DNA of 64,000 bases. Origin: CAZSRX01 sp964609675 [NCBI: uncultured Bacteroidota bacterium]. GTDB lineage: Bacteria; CLD3; SB21. Under the pieces are notes generated by a model. That model had not been told where the DNA came from, did not search any database, and saw only the letters and a list, made by a program, of their open reading frames with translations. The translations under genes were made by a program, and so were the position numbers. Of this stretch, positions 28,479 through 37,895 are shown in pieces (positions within the stretch are counted from its first letter, which is position 1; each line of letters begins with the position of its first letter). Location: contig CAZSRX010000016.1 in the NCBI GenBank assembly GCA_964609675.1, positions 15,298 to 79,297 of the forward strand. Reading direction: 5' to 3'.

Positions 28479-29459
28479 TTAATACTGCCGTTTCCACATG
28501 CGGATAGTCAGTTCGACCAGTTGCCGGCGGGCTGGCGAATCCGGAAACGCCGCCAGGCATTGCATCGCGTCGCGTAGGTGCCGGTCCACGACCGACTCAA
28601 TTTGGTGTCGGATGCGGCTGGCCGTAAGAAATTCATTGAATGTTTTCAGCGCTTCCAGATGAACGTTTTTCGGATTATCCGGATGAAATTTTTCCAGCAG
28701 GCGCCGGCCGTCGGGATGCTGATCGGCGAGGATAGTCACGTAGGTTTTTTTCTTCTCAATGAGATCGCTGCCGATGTCTTTGCCGAAGGTTTTCTCGTCG
28801 CCGGTAACGTCGAGCAGGTCGTCCTGAATCTGAAACGCGGTGCCGAAATGGCGGCCGTAATCGGAGGCCATGCGCACAAAGGCGGCGCGGGCCCCGCTGA
28901 GCGCCACGCCCAGATGCATCGATACCCGGAACAGCGCGGCCGTCTTTTTCCGGATCATATCGAGGTAGGCTTTCAGGGAAATTTTTTTCTGCGATTCAAA
29001 TTCCTTGTCCAGCGCCTGACCCTCGCAGAGTTCGATAAAACCTTCGGAGAATATTTCCACAATTTCCTGCAGTTTCGGCGTATCGCACGCGCTCAGGCTT
29101 TTGTAGGCGATGGCGGCCAGCAGGTCGCCGCTCAGGATGGCCACGTTCACGTCCCATCGCTTATGCAACGTCGGACGACCGCGGCGAAGATCGTCATTAT
29201 CCATGATATCATCATGCACCAAAGAGAAATTGTGCAGAATCTCTACGGCGGCGGCCGCCGGAAGCGCTTTCCGGTAATCCGGTTTGTGCAGCGCATAAGC
29301 CAGCAGCGTCATCACCGCGCGGAGCCGTTTGCCGCCTCCGGTGAACAGGTACCGCGCCGGATCGTAAAGGGTTTTCGGATTGGGCTTACTTATATATCCA
29401 TCAATGGTTTTCTGGATATCCCTGATGATTTTCTCAATATTGATTTTTGCCGTTTCCAA
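28479..29459 (-). CDS. Polyprenyl (long-chain isoprenyl) diphosphate synthase
   Basis: 326 residues. Condenses isopentenyl diphosphate units into longer prenyl diphosphates for quinones or lipids. The substrate-binding GGKRLRAV and the two Asp-rich motifs (LVHDDIMDNDDLRRG and FQIQDDLLDVTGD) are intact. The residues before the first Asp-rich motif are small or aliphatic, which suggests a product longer than C15, but exact chain length cannot be read. The start is TTG at 29459; no ATG is near. First gene of the minus-strand unit with ptsHI, che genes and hisS. Confidence 0.9.
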   Translation of the reverse strand: METAKINIEKIIRDIQKTIDGYISKPNPKTLYDPARYLFTGGGKRLRAVMTLLAYALHKPDYRKALPAAAAVEILHNFSLVHDDIMDNDDLRRGRPTLHKRWDVNVAILSGDLLAAIAYKSLSACDTPKLQEIVEIFSEGFIELCEGQALDKEFESQKKISLKAYLDMIRKKTAALFRVSMHLGVALSGARAAFVRMASDYGRHFGTAFQIQDDLLDVTGDEKTFGKDIGSDLIEKKKTYVTILADQHPDGRRLLEKFHPDNPKNVHLEALKTFNEFLTASRIRHQIESVVDRHLRDAMQCLAAFPDSPARRQLVELTIRMWKRQY

Positions 29460-29722
29460 TATGAATTCTCTGATTTGTTAGTATCTTTAGATTAAATTTT
29501 AATGAATATGTATAAGATAATCAAGATAATAAATTATTCCGTTTTTCGGTTATTTAAATATTACCGCTGGCAATAACGTGTATATTCGGTTTTTACTAAG
29601 TAAAATTTCACGTCCAGATTAAAAATAAATTTTTAGTTTTTTTGGAAAGTAAGCATGGTAAAAATGATTTTAAGGTTTAATTCGATTGATTATCCTTTTC
29701 TGCACGTTTTGGATAGACTGTA

Positions 29723-29745
29723 AGTGGTATAAGGTGGTACGGTGT
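29723..29745 (+). promoter_or_regulatory. Distal MraZ-box-like repeats
   Basis: Within 29721-29745 the sequence reads taAGTGGTATaaGGTGGTACGGTG: AGTGG and GGTGG units 10 bases apart, then a partial GGTG. They match the proximal repeats by mraZ in sequence and period. They lie about 100 bases further upstream, in the shared region with the polyprenyl synthase gene. Confidence 0.5.
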
Positions 29746-29842
29746 TTTTTTTTAAAGAAAACAATTGTTTTACCCTTAATTATTAAAATAATTGAAATTA
29801 TATAATTTTTCTCTTGACTTTTAGGTATAAATAGTTGAATTT

Positions 29843-29867
29843 AGTGGTAAAAAGTGGTATAAAGTGG
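29843..29867 (+). promoter_or_regulatory. MraZ-box repeats upstream of mraZ
   Basis: Three AGTGG units start at 29843, 29853 and 29863, exactly 10 bases apart, ending seven bases before the mraZ ATG. MraZ is known to bind tandem GTG-containing repeats with about 10-base period ahead of its own operon, so these are probable autoregulatory sites. A TTGACT at 29814-29819 may be a -35 element; no good -10 is seen 17 bases on. The repeats would overlap the start of transcription or the ribosome site. Confidence 0.75.
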
Positions 29868-29873
29868 AATATT

Positions 29874-30311
29874 ATGGCTTCTTTTAAAGGCACTTACAGT
29901 CATATACTTGAGCCAAAAAACCGAATCAGTATTCCGGCAAAAATGCGGAACAGCCTGGTTCCGGAGGATAACAACACGCTGGTTATGACGCGCGGATTTG
30001 AGCAGTGCATCTACATTTACCCGCTGACGGAGTGGAAAAAGATGGAAGACAAAATCCGCACGCTGTCCGTGATGGATTCGGATACCCGAAAGTTCATCCG
30101 TCTGATACTCGGGCACGCTCAGGAATACGAATGCGACAAGCAGGGAAGGATTGTCCTGCCGCAGAACCTGCTGACCTACGCCAATATTGAAAAAGACGTC
30201 ATCATCATCGGTATGCTTAACTGGATGGAGGTGTGGAATCCCGCGCTGTATGAAAGCGTCCACCAATCCTTCGATCTGGAAAAGACTGCCGAGAAGATGA
30301 TGATTTTTTAA
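29874..30311 (+). CDS. mraZ: Transcriptional regulator MraZ
   Basis: 145 residues from ATG 29874; an earlier in-frame start would run through the binding repeats. Two AbrB-like/SpoVT halves are visible: FKGTYSHILEPKNRISIPAK (about 3-55) and EYECDKQGRIVLPQNLLTYA (about 75-125). MraZ forms a ring-shaped oligomer that binds repeats upstream of the dcw cluster and usually represses it. First gene of the dcw cluster, followed 15 bases later by rsmH. Confidence 0.95.
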   Translation: MASFKGTYSHILEPKNRISIPAKMRNSLVPEDNNTLVMTRGFEQCIYIYPLTEWKKMEDKIRTLSVMDSDTRKFIRLILGHAQEYECDKQGRIVLPQNLLTYANIEKDVIIIGMLNWMEVWNPALYESVHQSFDLEKTAEKMMIF

Positions 30312-30326
30312 TTCAGGAACTTCCGC

Positions 30327-31259
30327 ATGCCGTTTGAACATGAAATGAAGAACGCCGAGACCGGTTACCATGTACCGGTGATGCGGCAAGAAGTCATCGA
30401 CTGGCTGGCCGTGGAGGCCGACCATGTGATTGTGGACGCGACACTGGGCGGCGGCGGCCATACGGAAGCGATCCTAAACGCCGAGCCGCATTGCCGGGTT
30501 GTCGGGCTGGATGCCGATCCCGACGCCATTCGATTTGCTTCGGAACGGTTGAAAAAGTTCGGCGAACGCTTCATACCGCGGATGGTTAATTTCAGGGACA
30601 TCAAAGATGTTTTGAGCGATTTGAATATAGCTTCGGTCAACGGGATTCTGATGGATCTGGGCGTATCGTCGTTTCAGCTCGACCGGTCGGAGCGCGGATT
30701 CAGTTACCGTCACGACAAGCCTCTGGATATGCGGTTCAGCGACCGCCAGACGCTGACGGCCGCCCGGATTATTCAGACGTATCCGGAAGCGAAACTGGCC
30801 GATATTTTTTTTCATTACGGCGAGGAACGGCATTCCAGGCGTATCGCGCGCGCCATCGTGCGCCAGCGGGGTTTTCACGAAATTAAAACGACGCATGATC
30901 TTGCGGAAGCGGTACGCAGCGCTGTTGGCCCCAGGTTTGTCAATAAAACGCTTTCAAGGGTTTTTCAGTCCCTGCGCATCGAAGTCAACGGGGAATTGGA
31001 AAATCTGAAGCACGCCCTGTCGGCGGCGCTGTCGGTGCTGAAATCAGGCGGACGCATTGTCGTGATTGCCTACCATTCACTGGAAGACCGTATCGTTAAA
31101 AATTTTTTTAAAGCCCATACCCATTCCGAACGGGATCCGCTGGAACTGCATCGCCTGACGGTGCTGACCAAAAAACCGGTGGTGCCCTCCGAAGAGGAAG
31201 TTAAAAATAATCCGCGTGCCCGAAGCGCCAAACTGCGGGTCGCTGAACGGACCATATAA
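30327..31259 (+). CDS. rsmH: 16S rRNA C1402 N4-methyltransferase RsmH (MraW)
   Basis: 310 residues. Methylates the base of C1402 in 16S rRNA. SAM-binding motif DATLGGGGHTEAIL (about 38-51), substrate-loop text MDLGVSSFQLDRSERGFSYR, and C-terminal VIAYHSLEDRIVKNFF with NPRARSAKLRVAER are all family hallmarks. AGGAA precedes the ATG. Second dcw gene, as in most bacteria. Confidence 0.97.
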   Translation: MPFEHEMKNAETGYHVPVMRQEVIDWLAVEADHVIVDATLGGGGHTEAILNAEPHCRVVGLDADPDAIRFASERLKKFGERFIPRMVNFRDIKDVLSDLNIASVNGILMDLGVSSFQLDRSERGFSYRHDKPLDMRFSDRQTLTAARIIQTYPEAKLADIFFHYGEERHSRRIARAIVRQRGFHEIKTTHDLAEAVRSAVGPRFVNKTLSRVFQSLRIEVNGELENLKHALSAALSVLKSGGRIVVIAYHSLEDRIVKNFFKAHTHSERDPLELHRLTVLTKKPVVPSEEEVKNNPRARSAKLRVAERTI

Positions 31260-31277
31260 GAAAGCGGGAATTCGTCC

Positions 31278-31820
31278 ATGCCTTCACGCTATACGCCTTT
31301 AACAGGATTCGACGTCAACGATAAAAAATTTTTTATTCCGGATGAACCCATACTGCCCCGGATAACCGAGCCGGAAATCAAACCGTCCGGGGCGTATAAG
31401 AAATTTTCCCGGAAACCGGTCACGCCAGCGCCCAAGCCGGAGCCGGTTTCATCCGGACAGGCCTCCGCAGAAACCGAAACGCCCCCTGTTCCTACACCTT
31501 CGTTGCGTCTGCTGAAAGTGTACGCATGGATATTTCTTGTCGCCTTGATGATGACCCTGTGGATATGGGAAATCGCTTCGATGCGAAATACCTTGCTTGA
31601 TATCGAAATATTGAAAGACAAAAAGCTCGAAATAGAAAAAACCAACGAAGCGATACGCGCCGATATCGCGCGCCTGTCCGGTTACCAGCGCCTAGAGAAA
31701 ACGGCTACCGAACAGTTGCATCTCCGGCCGGCCAAAGAAAAGCCCGGCGTTCTGCTGGTGGATTCCGAAAAGTGGCGGCAGGCTCTTGCGACGGACAGTT
31801 TGTACCGTCTGGAACCTTGA
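31278..31820 (+). CDS. ftsL: Cell-division protein FtsL-like
   Basis: 180 residues, longer than most FtsL proteins (about 100-120) because of a proline-rich N-terminal cytoplasmic tail (1-75). One membrane helix (about 81-98) is followed by a heptad-like coiled segment (about 100-145) and a short tail. The identification rests on this topology and on its place between rsmH and ftsI; sequence conservation in this family is low. FtsL links FtsQ and FtsB to the septal synthase. Confidence 0.8.
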   Translation: MPSRYTPLTGFDVNDKKFFIPDEPILPRITEPEIKPSGAYKKFSRKPVTPAPKPEPVSSGQASAETETPPVPTPSLRLLKVYAWIFLVALMMTLWIWEIASMRNTLLDIEILKDKKLEIEKTNEAIRADIARLSGYQRLEKTATEQLHLRPAKEKPGVLLVDSEKWRQALATDSLYRLEP

Positions 31821-31829
31821 GAGGATACG

Positions 31830-33986
31830 ATGAAAACGAAAGAACCTATAACCAATACGGCCCGTTTTACGCGCAAGCGTGTCATACGCCTGCGCACGCT
31901 CATCCTGGGCTTGCTGCTGATGACGGTTGTTATTGTCATCCGTCTGGCGGCGATTCAGGTTGTCGATCACGACCGGTACCAGCAAATGGCCCGACAGCAG
32001 TATGAGCGGAAAGTGACGCTTGAAGCCGAACGCGGCACTATATATGACCGCAACATGCAGAAAATTGCCGTAAATCTTATTCAATATGCGTATGCGGCGG
32101 ATCCGAGTTTTATGAAAGAAGAAGACAAAGACGCCGTGGCCGATAACCTGGCCCGCGTCTTTAAGAAATCAAGGACTGAATACCGCAAACTGCTTGCGAA
32201 GAAAACCGCTTTCGTCTGGCTTGAACGTTCCGCGACCGTCCAGCAGTCGGAACGCATCCGCGATTCCGTACCGGGCCTGATCAAATTGCAGTCTTTGCGC
32301 CGTTATTATCCGTTCGGAAAAGCTACGGCTCCGGTGGTGGGCATTACCGACATTGATAATCGCGGCATCAGCGGCATCGAATCCGCCATGGACTCCCTGA
32401 TCAGCGGGCATCACGGATGGGCTATTCTGCAGGCCGACGCGCGGGGCCGGCTGGCGCCAAATCCTGAATATCCGCATCAGGAACCCATTAACGGCCAGGA
32501 TGTTATCTTAACCATCGATGCGCAGTACCAGACGGTGGCGTTGCAGGAACTGGAAAAGTCCATCGAGGAATACGGCGCGGAAAGCGGCATGGCCGTTATC
32601 CTGTCTCCTAAAACCGGTGAAATTCTGGCGATGGTCAACGCGCCGTCGTTCGATCCCAATCAGCGGGAGCAAATCAGGCCGGAACTGATGCGCAACCGGA
32701 TTATTACCGACCTGTACGAACCCGGTTCCACATTCAAGGCCATTTCCGCCGTCGCCGCTATTGAAGAGCGCGTCGTCAGTCCCGGTGATGCCATTTACTG
32801 CGAGAACGGCAAAATTCGCCTGTACAATCATATAATACATGACAGCAAGCCGCACCGGACCCTGACCTTTACGCAGGTCGTGGAACAGTCCAGCAATATC
32901 GGCATCATCAAGACGATACAGAAAGTCGGCGATGAAAAGTTATACCAATATGCGCGCGCCTTCGGATTCGGTAATGAAACCGGGATTGACATGGACGGCG
33001 AAGTCCGCGGGGTGCTGCAGCATCCGTCAAAATGGTCGGGGCTGTCGCTACCGATGATTGCGATCGGGCAGGAAATATCCGTCACAGCCCTCCAACTCGC
33101 CAATGCGTACGCCGCGATTGCCAACGGCGGAGCGCTCAACCGTCCGTATGTTGTCAAAGGCACGGTGGATCCGCTGACGCATATTGTCACCGAGCATGAA
33201 CCGCAAACGCTCCGAACGGTGGCTTCTGCAGGCACCATGCAGAAAGTTACCGCCATGCTGCGTCAGGTAGTGGTTTCCGGTACCGGCCAGCGCGTTAAAA
33301 TATCCGGTGTGGACATTGCCGGAAAAACCGGAACGGCGCAGCGCGTTAATCAGGGACAGAAAGGATATGCACAGGGTCAGTACAACGCATCGTTTGTGGG
33401 ATTCTTTCCCGTGCAGGATCCGCAACTGGTGTTTCTGGTGATTGTCAGCAATCCGAAGAAAAGCATTTGGGGTGAAACCTCGGCTGCGCTGACCGCCCGG
33501 GCGATCATTGAACGGATTCTCAACAGCTCCGATGAAATGGCGCGCACCATTAACCGCGTGATCGCCGAAGCCGATACCATCGGGAATTCGCCGTCCGGCA
33601 CGGACACGGATTTGCCCGATGTGACCTATATGGCGGCCGATGAAGCCCTGAAACTGCTGGATCAAATGGATATCCGTTACCGCGTTACCGGCAGCGGGGA
33701 GCGTATTGTGGAGCAAAAATGGAAAGCCGGTACAGAGGGACGCGAATTATGGCTGGTGCGCGGCTCCCAGTACGGCCCGGTCAATACCGCCGTTCTGGAC
33801 GATGACAGCCGGACCCGCCTGCCCGACGTCCGCGGATTGAGCGTGCGCGAAGCTTTAAACCGGCTCTACCAGTCGGGCGTGGAGGTACGCGTCAAAGGTA
33901 ACGGCTTCGTCATCGCGCAGTCGCCCTCCGGCGGGCGCCTGGTTAAATCCAACAGCATCTGCACGATACAGTGTCGGCCGCAATAG
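31830..33986 (+). CDS. ftsI: Septal penicillin-binding protein (FtsI/SpoVD type) with two PASTA domains
   Basis: 718 residues. One N-terminal membrane helix (about 21-45), a PBP dimerisation domain (about 50-215), then the transpeptidase with Ser300-Thr-Phe-Lys303 (EPGSTFKAI), Ser355-Ser-Asn357 and Lys500-Thr-Gly. Two PASTA domains follow (about 602-650, LPDVTYMAADEALKLL; about 660-718, LPDVRGLSVREALNRL). It crosslinks septal peptidoglycan with FtsW. PASTA-bearing versions are typical of Gram-positives (SpoVD, PBP2x) but also occur in FCB bacteria. The gene is followed directly by murF; murE, usually next, is absent. Confidence 0.95.
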   Translation: MKTKEPITNTARFTRKRVIRLRTLILGLLLMTVVIVIRLAAIQVVDHDRYQQMARQQYERKVTLEAERGTIYDRNMQKIAVNLIQYAYAADPSFMKEEDKDAVADNLARVFKKSRTEYRKLLAKKTAFVWLERSATVQQSERIRDSVPGLIKLQSLRRYYPFGKATAPVVGITDIDNRGISGIESAMDSLISGHHGWAILQADARGRLAPNPEYPHQEPINGQDVILTIDAQYQTVALQELEKSIEEYGAESGMAVILSPKTGEILAMVNAPSFDPNQREQIRPELMRNRIITDLYEPGSTFKAISAVAAIEERVVSPGDAIYCENGKIRLYNHIIHDSKPHRTLTFTQVVEQSSNIGIIKTIQKVGDEKLYQYARAFGFGNETGIDMDGEVRGVLQHPSKWSGLSLPMIAIGQEISVTALQLANAYAAIANGGALNRPYVVKGTVDPLTHIVTEHEPQTLRTVASAGTMQKVTAMLRQVVVSGTGQRVKISGVDIAGKTGTAQRVNQGQKGYAQGQYNASFVGFFPVQDPQLVFLVIVSNPKKSIWGETSAALTARAIIERILNSSDEMARTINRVIAEADTIGNSPSGTDTDLPDVTYMAADEALKLLDQMDIRYRVTGSGERIVEQKWKAGTEGRELWLVRGSQYGPVNTAVLDDDSRTRLPDVRGLSVREALNRLYQSGVEVRVKGNGFVIAQSPSGGRLVKSNSICTIQCRPQ

Positions 33987-34001
33987 AACGATGAACGAAT
34001 T

Positions 34002-35378
34002 ATGAGCGCTTTTACTATAAAAGATTTTCAGCGTCTGGGTTCCGTCCGGCATGTTGCGCCGGAATGGACGGCGGCAGCCGTCAGTACCGACAGCAGGACA
34101 CTGGATAAAGGCCATGTGTTTTTCGCGCTTCCCGGAAAGCAACATGATGGACATGACTTTGTGGCTCCGGCGCTTGATGCCGGCGCTGTTTGCGTGGTTT
34201 CCGAAGCCTGGTTTGAACGGAACGGGCATCGGTTCGCGCATCGGCCGCTGGTAGTCGTTGAAGACACGCTTAAAGCGCTTCAGCAATTAGCCTGTCATCA
34301 CCGACAGCAGTTCGGCTGTTCGGTGATTGCGGTTACGGGCACCAACGGGAAGACCACGTGCAAGGAAATGCTGAGCGCCGTATTTTCCTCCACGTTCAAT
34401 ACCGTAGCGACCCGGGGTAATTTTAACAACGAAATCGGCGTGCCTTTGACGCTGTTGCAGATTCGCGCCGACACGGAGATTGCCGTGGTGGAAATGGGCG
34501 CCGATCATCCCGGCGATATTGCGCTGCTATGCGAAATCGCGCTGCCCGACAGTGGCGTGATCACGAATGTCGGCAAGGCGCATCTGGAGTTTTTCGGCAC
34601 TGTTGAGCGCGTGGCGGCCACCAAGCTGGAATTATTCAATTATCTGCTGGCCGACGGCGTCCGCTACATCAATGCGGATGATCCGCGGATCAGCCCCCAT
34701 CAAGCCCTCGGGAGCGGGTTCTACACCTTCGGCTATGAAAAGCCGTCCGATTACCGCGGCGAGGTGCTTGCCGTTGATCAAGAAGGTTGCGCACGGATTC
34801 GTGTTACCGGTCCGGAGATGGAGCATCTGGAATTCCAACTACAGGCGCCGGGACTTCACCAGAAATATAATGCGCTGATTGCGGCTTCTATCGGTTTATC
34901 CATGGGCCTACCGGCCGAAGCCGTTACCCATGCGCTGGAAAATTATCGCCCGCTCAGCAACCGTCTTTCCGTCCGGCGTTCCCGCAACCGCGTCATAGTC
35001 GATGATACGTACAACGCTAACCCGGAATCCATGCGCGCGGCGGTGGAAACCCTGTTTCAGATTGCCTGCGAAGGCCGACGGTTCTGCGTGCTCGGCGATA
35101 TGCTGGAACTGGGCGAATCATCGGCGATTGAGCATCAGCGGCTCGGCGAATGGCTGCGGGAAAAATCCTTATCGGGTATTTATCTGTTAGGGCCGCACAT
35201 GAAGAAAACCGCGGAAGCGCTTGATGCATGCGCCGCCGTCCGGCATTTTGATAAAAAAGAAGAATTGATAAAGATGTTAAAGACGTCCATTCAGGACGGT
35301 GATGCGGTGTTGGTAAAAGGTTCACGCGGCATGCATATGGAAGACGTAACCGAAGCCCTTAATACCTTTGCGGAGTAA
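34002..35378 (+). CDS. murF: UDP-MurNAc-tripeptide--D-Ala-D-Ala ligase MurF
   Basis: 458 residues. Adds D-Ala-D-Ala to UDP-MurNAc-tripeptide. It is MurF rather than MurE by its N-terminus (AAAVSTDSRTLDKGHVFFAL), P-loop VTGTNGKTTCKEML, RGNFNNEIGVPLTLL and VVEMGADHPGDI. C-terminal domain has DDTYNANPESMRAAVETL and LGDMLELG. Starts 15 bases after ftsI ends. Confidence 0.96.
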   Translation: MSAFTIKDFQRLGSVRHVAPEWTAAAVSTDSRTLDKGHVFFALPGKQHDGHDFVAPALDAGAVCVVSEAWFERNGHRFAHRPLVVVEDTLKALQQLACHHRQQFGCSVIAVTGTNGKTTCKEMLSAVFSSTFNTVATRGNFNNEIGVPLTLLQIRADTEIAVVEMGADHPGDIALLCEIALPDSGVITNVGKAHLEFFGTVERVAATKLELFNYLLADGVRYINADDPRISPHQALGSGFYTFGYEKPSDYRGEVLAVDQEGCARIRVTGPEMEHLEFQLQAPGLHQKYNALIAASIGLSMGLPAEAVTHALENYRPLSNRLSVRRSRNRVIVDDTYNANPESMRAAVETLFQIACEGRRFCVLGDMLELGESSAIEHQRLGEWLREKSLSGIYLLGPHMKKTAEALDACAAVRHFDKKEELIKMLKTSIQDGDAVLVKGSRGMHMEDVTEALNTFAE

Positions 35379-35382
35379 CGGT

Positions 35383-36489
35383 ATGTTTTATTATTTATAT
35401 CAGTTGATAGCCGACTACGGAATATCAGGAACCAATTTGTTCCGCTACATTACGTTTCGTTCAGCCATGGCCGCCGTTACCGCGCTGGCGATTAGTCTGT
35501 TTGTTGGCCCGTATATTATCCGAAAGCTCAAAGAAAAGCAGATTGGCGAAGAAATCCGCACCGACGGTCCGCAGACGCATCTGTCTAAAGCCGGCACGCC
35601 GACCATGGGCGGGCTGATTGTACTGGCTTCAGTAATTTTTCCCACGCTGCTCTGGGCGGATCTTTCCAATACGCTGGTCCTTTTGATTTTACTGTCCACG
35701 GTGTGGATGGGCGCCGTCGGCTTTATTGACGATTATCTCAAGGCAATAAAAAAAATGAAAAGCGGTCTGGTGGCGCGGTATAAAACGATCGGCCAGATTT
35801 CTCTTGGATTGATTATCGGTTCGGTGATATACTTCTCGCCGGAATTTGAATCCATCGCGACCATCACTACCATACCGTTTTTTAAGAACATGAATCTCGA
35901 TTTCGGCTATTTCTATATTCCGCTGGTGGTGCTGGTAATCACGGCGACGTCAAATGCGGTGAACCTCACCGACGGTCTGGATGGCCTGGCCATCGGCATC
36001 GTTTCCATCGCCGTTGCCGCGTTCGGCCTTATCTGCTACGTCACGGGTAATGTGAATTACAGCGATTATCTGAATATACTGTACATACCGCAGAGCAGCG
36101 AACTGACGATTTTCTGCACGGCGCTGGTCGGCGCGGGACTTGGCTTTTTATGGTACAATGCGTATCCGGCGCAGGTGTTTATGGGCGATACGGGCGCGCT
36201 CGCGCTGGGCAGCGCCATCGGGACGATTGCCATTCTGGTGAAAAAAGAACTATTGTTGCCGATCATCGGCGGCGTCTTTGTCGCGGAAACGTTGTCGGTA
36301 ATCATTCAGGTGCAGTATTTCCGATACACGAAAAAGAAATACGGGGTAGGCCGCCGGATATTTCTGATGGCGCCTCTGCATCACCATTTTGAACTCAAGG
36401 GCTGGCATGAAACCAAGGTCGTCACGCGTTTCTGGATTATGGCGGTTCTATGCGCGCTCTTAACTTTAACTACATTCAAAGTGCGGTAA
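35383..36489 (+). CDS. mraY: Phospho-MurNAc-pentapeptide transferase MraY
   Basis: 368 residues from ATG 35383, with GGAG 8 bases upstream; an in-frame start 15 bases earlier overlaps murF and lacks a ribosome site. Ten or so membrane helices. Family motifs: PTMGGL, FIDDYLKAIKKMKSGL (catalytic Asp pair), NAVNLTDGLDGLAIG, GDTGALALG, and APLHHHFELKGWHETKVVTRFW. Transfers phospho-MurNAc-pentapeptide to undecaprenyl phosphate, making lipid I. Confidence 0.97.
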   Translation: MFYYLYQLIADYGISGTNLFRYITFRSAMAAVTALAISLFVGPYIIRKLKEKQIGEEIRTDGPQTHLSKAGTPTMGGLIVLASVIFPTLLWADLSNTLVLLILLSTVWMGAVGFIDDYLKAIKKMKSGLVARYKTIGQISLGLIIGSVIYFSPEFESIATITTIPFFKNMNLDFGYFYIPLVVLVITATSNAVNLTDGLDGLAIGIVSIAVAAFGLICYVTGNVNYSDYLNILYIPQSSELTIFCTALVGAGLGFLWYNAYPAQVFMGDTGALALGSAIGTIAILVKKELLLPIIGGVFVAETLSVIIQVQYFRYTKKKYGVGRRIFLMAPLHHHFELKGWHETKVVTRFWIMAVLCALLTLTTFKVR

Positions 36490-36491
36490 TC

Positions 36492-37880
36492 ATGAATCAC
36501 GGATCAGGCTCCACCGGATACGACCTGTTTAAGAACCGAAAGATTGCGGTTATCGGCGCCGCTAAAAGCGGACTGGCGGTTGTTCGCTTATTGAAAAACC
36601 ATGATGCGGTGGTATTCGTCAGCGAAAAAGAGAAGGCCGAAAAGCGGATGGCGGAACACGAACAGCTACGCGCGTGGCATGTCGAATGTGAATTCGGTCA
36701 GCATAGCGAACGGATTCTGGAATCCGATTTTATCGTGATCAGTCCCGGCGTGCCCGGGAATATTCCCGTTCTACGGCAGGCCCGGCAGGCCAACATTCCG
36801 GTTTACAGCGAACTCGAAGTCGCTTCGTGGCTCCTTCGTTCGCCGATGATTGCCATCACCGGAAGTAACGGTAAGACCACCACCACGACGCTGACCGGTA
36901 AAATATTTGAAGCGGCCGGCCGGCCGGTCATAGTGGCGGGAAATGTCGGTACGCCGCTGTCGGCATTTGCCGAAAACAGCGCGCCGGATGGGGTCGCCGT
37001 CATCGAAGTGAGCAGTTTTCAGGCCGAGGGTTTTCTGCACTTCCGGCCGAAGATAGGCGTTCTGCTGAACCTGTCGCCGGACCACATGGATCGGTATGTT
37101 TCGGTGGAAGAATATTATGCCGCAAAAAAACGCGTTTTTGAGAACCAGCGCAGCGACGATTACCTGGTTTACAACGATGACGACGAAGAAGTCAAACGAT
37201 GGACCGAGTCCATCCGCGCGCGAAAAATTCCTTTCAGTGTCCGGAACACTCTGGCATTCGGCGCGTTTATCCGGGACAACCGGATTCTATACAAGGTCAA
37301 CGATACCGAAGTGGATGTGCTGGCGACCGACGAACTGGGCATCCGGGGAAAGCATAATGTTTACAACGCGCTGGCCGCGGTTTTATGCGCTTCGCTCATG
37401 CAGGTGCCGCCGGATGTTATAAGAAAAGTCTTGCGCGATTTTAAAGGCGTCGAGCATCGTCTGGAACTGGTTGCGGAGATTAACGGCGTAAAATATTATA
37501 ACGACTCCAAAGCCACCAATGTGGATTCCGCTTATTACGCGCTGGATAGCTTTACCGGGAAAAAAATATGGTGGATTGCCGGCGGCAAACATAAAGGATC
37601 GCCTTATACGCCGCTACGGGAACTGGTCCGTAAAAATGTCCGCGGAATGCTGCTGATCGGCCAGGCCGCTTCCATCATCGAAAGCGACCTCAGCGGATGC
37701 GCGCCGGTAATACAGGCTGAGACTCTGGACAACGCCGTACGACTGGCCTTCGGGCAAGCGGCCCCCGGCGATGTGGTGCTCCTGTCGCCGGCCTGTTCCA
37801 GCTACGACCAGTTTAACAATTACGAAGAACGCGGCCGCCGCTTCAAAGAAGCCGTTCACAATCTAAAAAATAACTTGTAA
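36492..37880 (+). CDS. murD: UDP-MurNAc-L-alanine--D-glutamate ligase MurD
   Basis: 462 residues from ATG 36492, just after the mraY stop; a longer in-frame version would start within mraY. Rossmann-like N-terminus (IAVIGAAKSGLAVVRLL), ATP loop ITGSNGKTTTTTLTG, then VIEVSSFQAEGFLHFRP, NLSPDHMDRY and C-terminal NDSKATNVDSAYYAL. Adds D-Glu to UDP-MurNAc-L-Ala. Confidence 0.97.
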   Translation: MNHGSGSTGYDLFKNRKIAVIGAAKSGLAVVRLLKNHDAVVFVSEKEKAEKRMAEHEQLRAWHVECEFGQHSERILESDFIVISPGVPGNIPVLRQARQANIPVYSELEVASWLLRSPMIAITGSNGKTTTTTLTGKIFEAAGRPVIVAGNVGTPLSAFAENSAPDGVAVIEVSSFQAEGFLHFRPKIGVLLNLSPDHMDRYVSVEEYYAAKKRVFENQRSDDYLVYNDDDEEVKRWTESIRARKIPFSVRNTLAFGAFIRDNRILYKVNDTEVDVLATDELGIRGKHNVYNALAAVLCASLMQVPPDVIRKVLRDFKGVEHRLELVAEINGVKYYNDSKATNVDSAYYALDSFTGKKIWWIAGGKHKGSPYTPLRELVRKNVRGMLLIGQAASIIESDLSGCAPVIQAETLDNAVRLAFGQAAPGDVVLLSPACSSYDQFNNYEERGRRFKEAVHNLKNNL

Positions 37881-37895
37881 CCCTATTGAAACACC

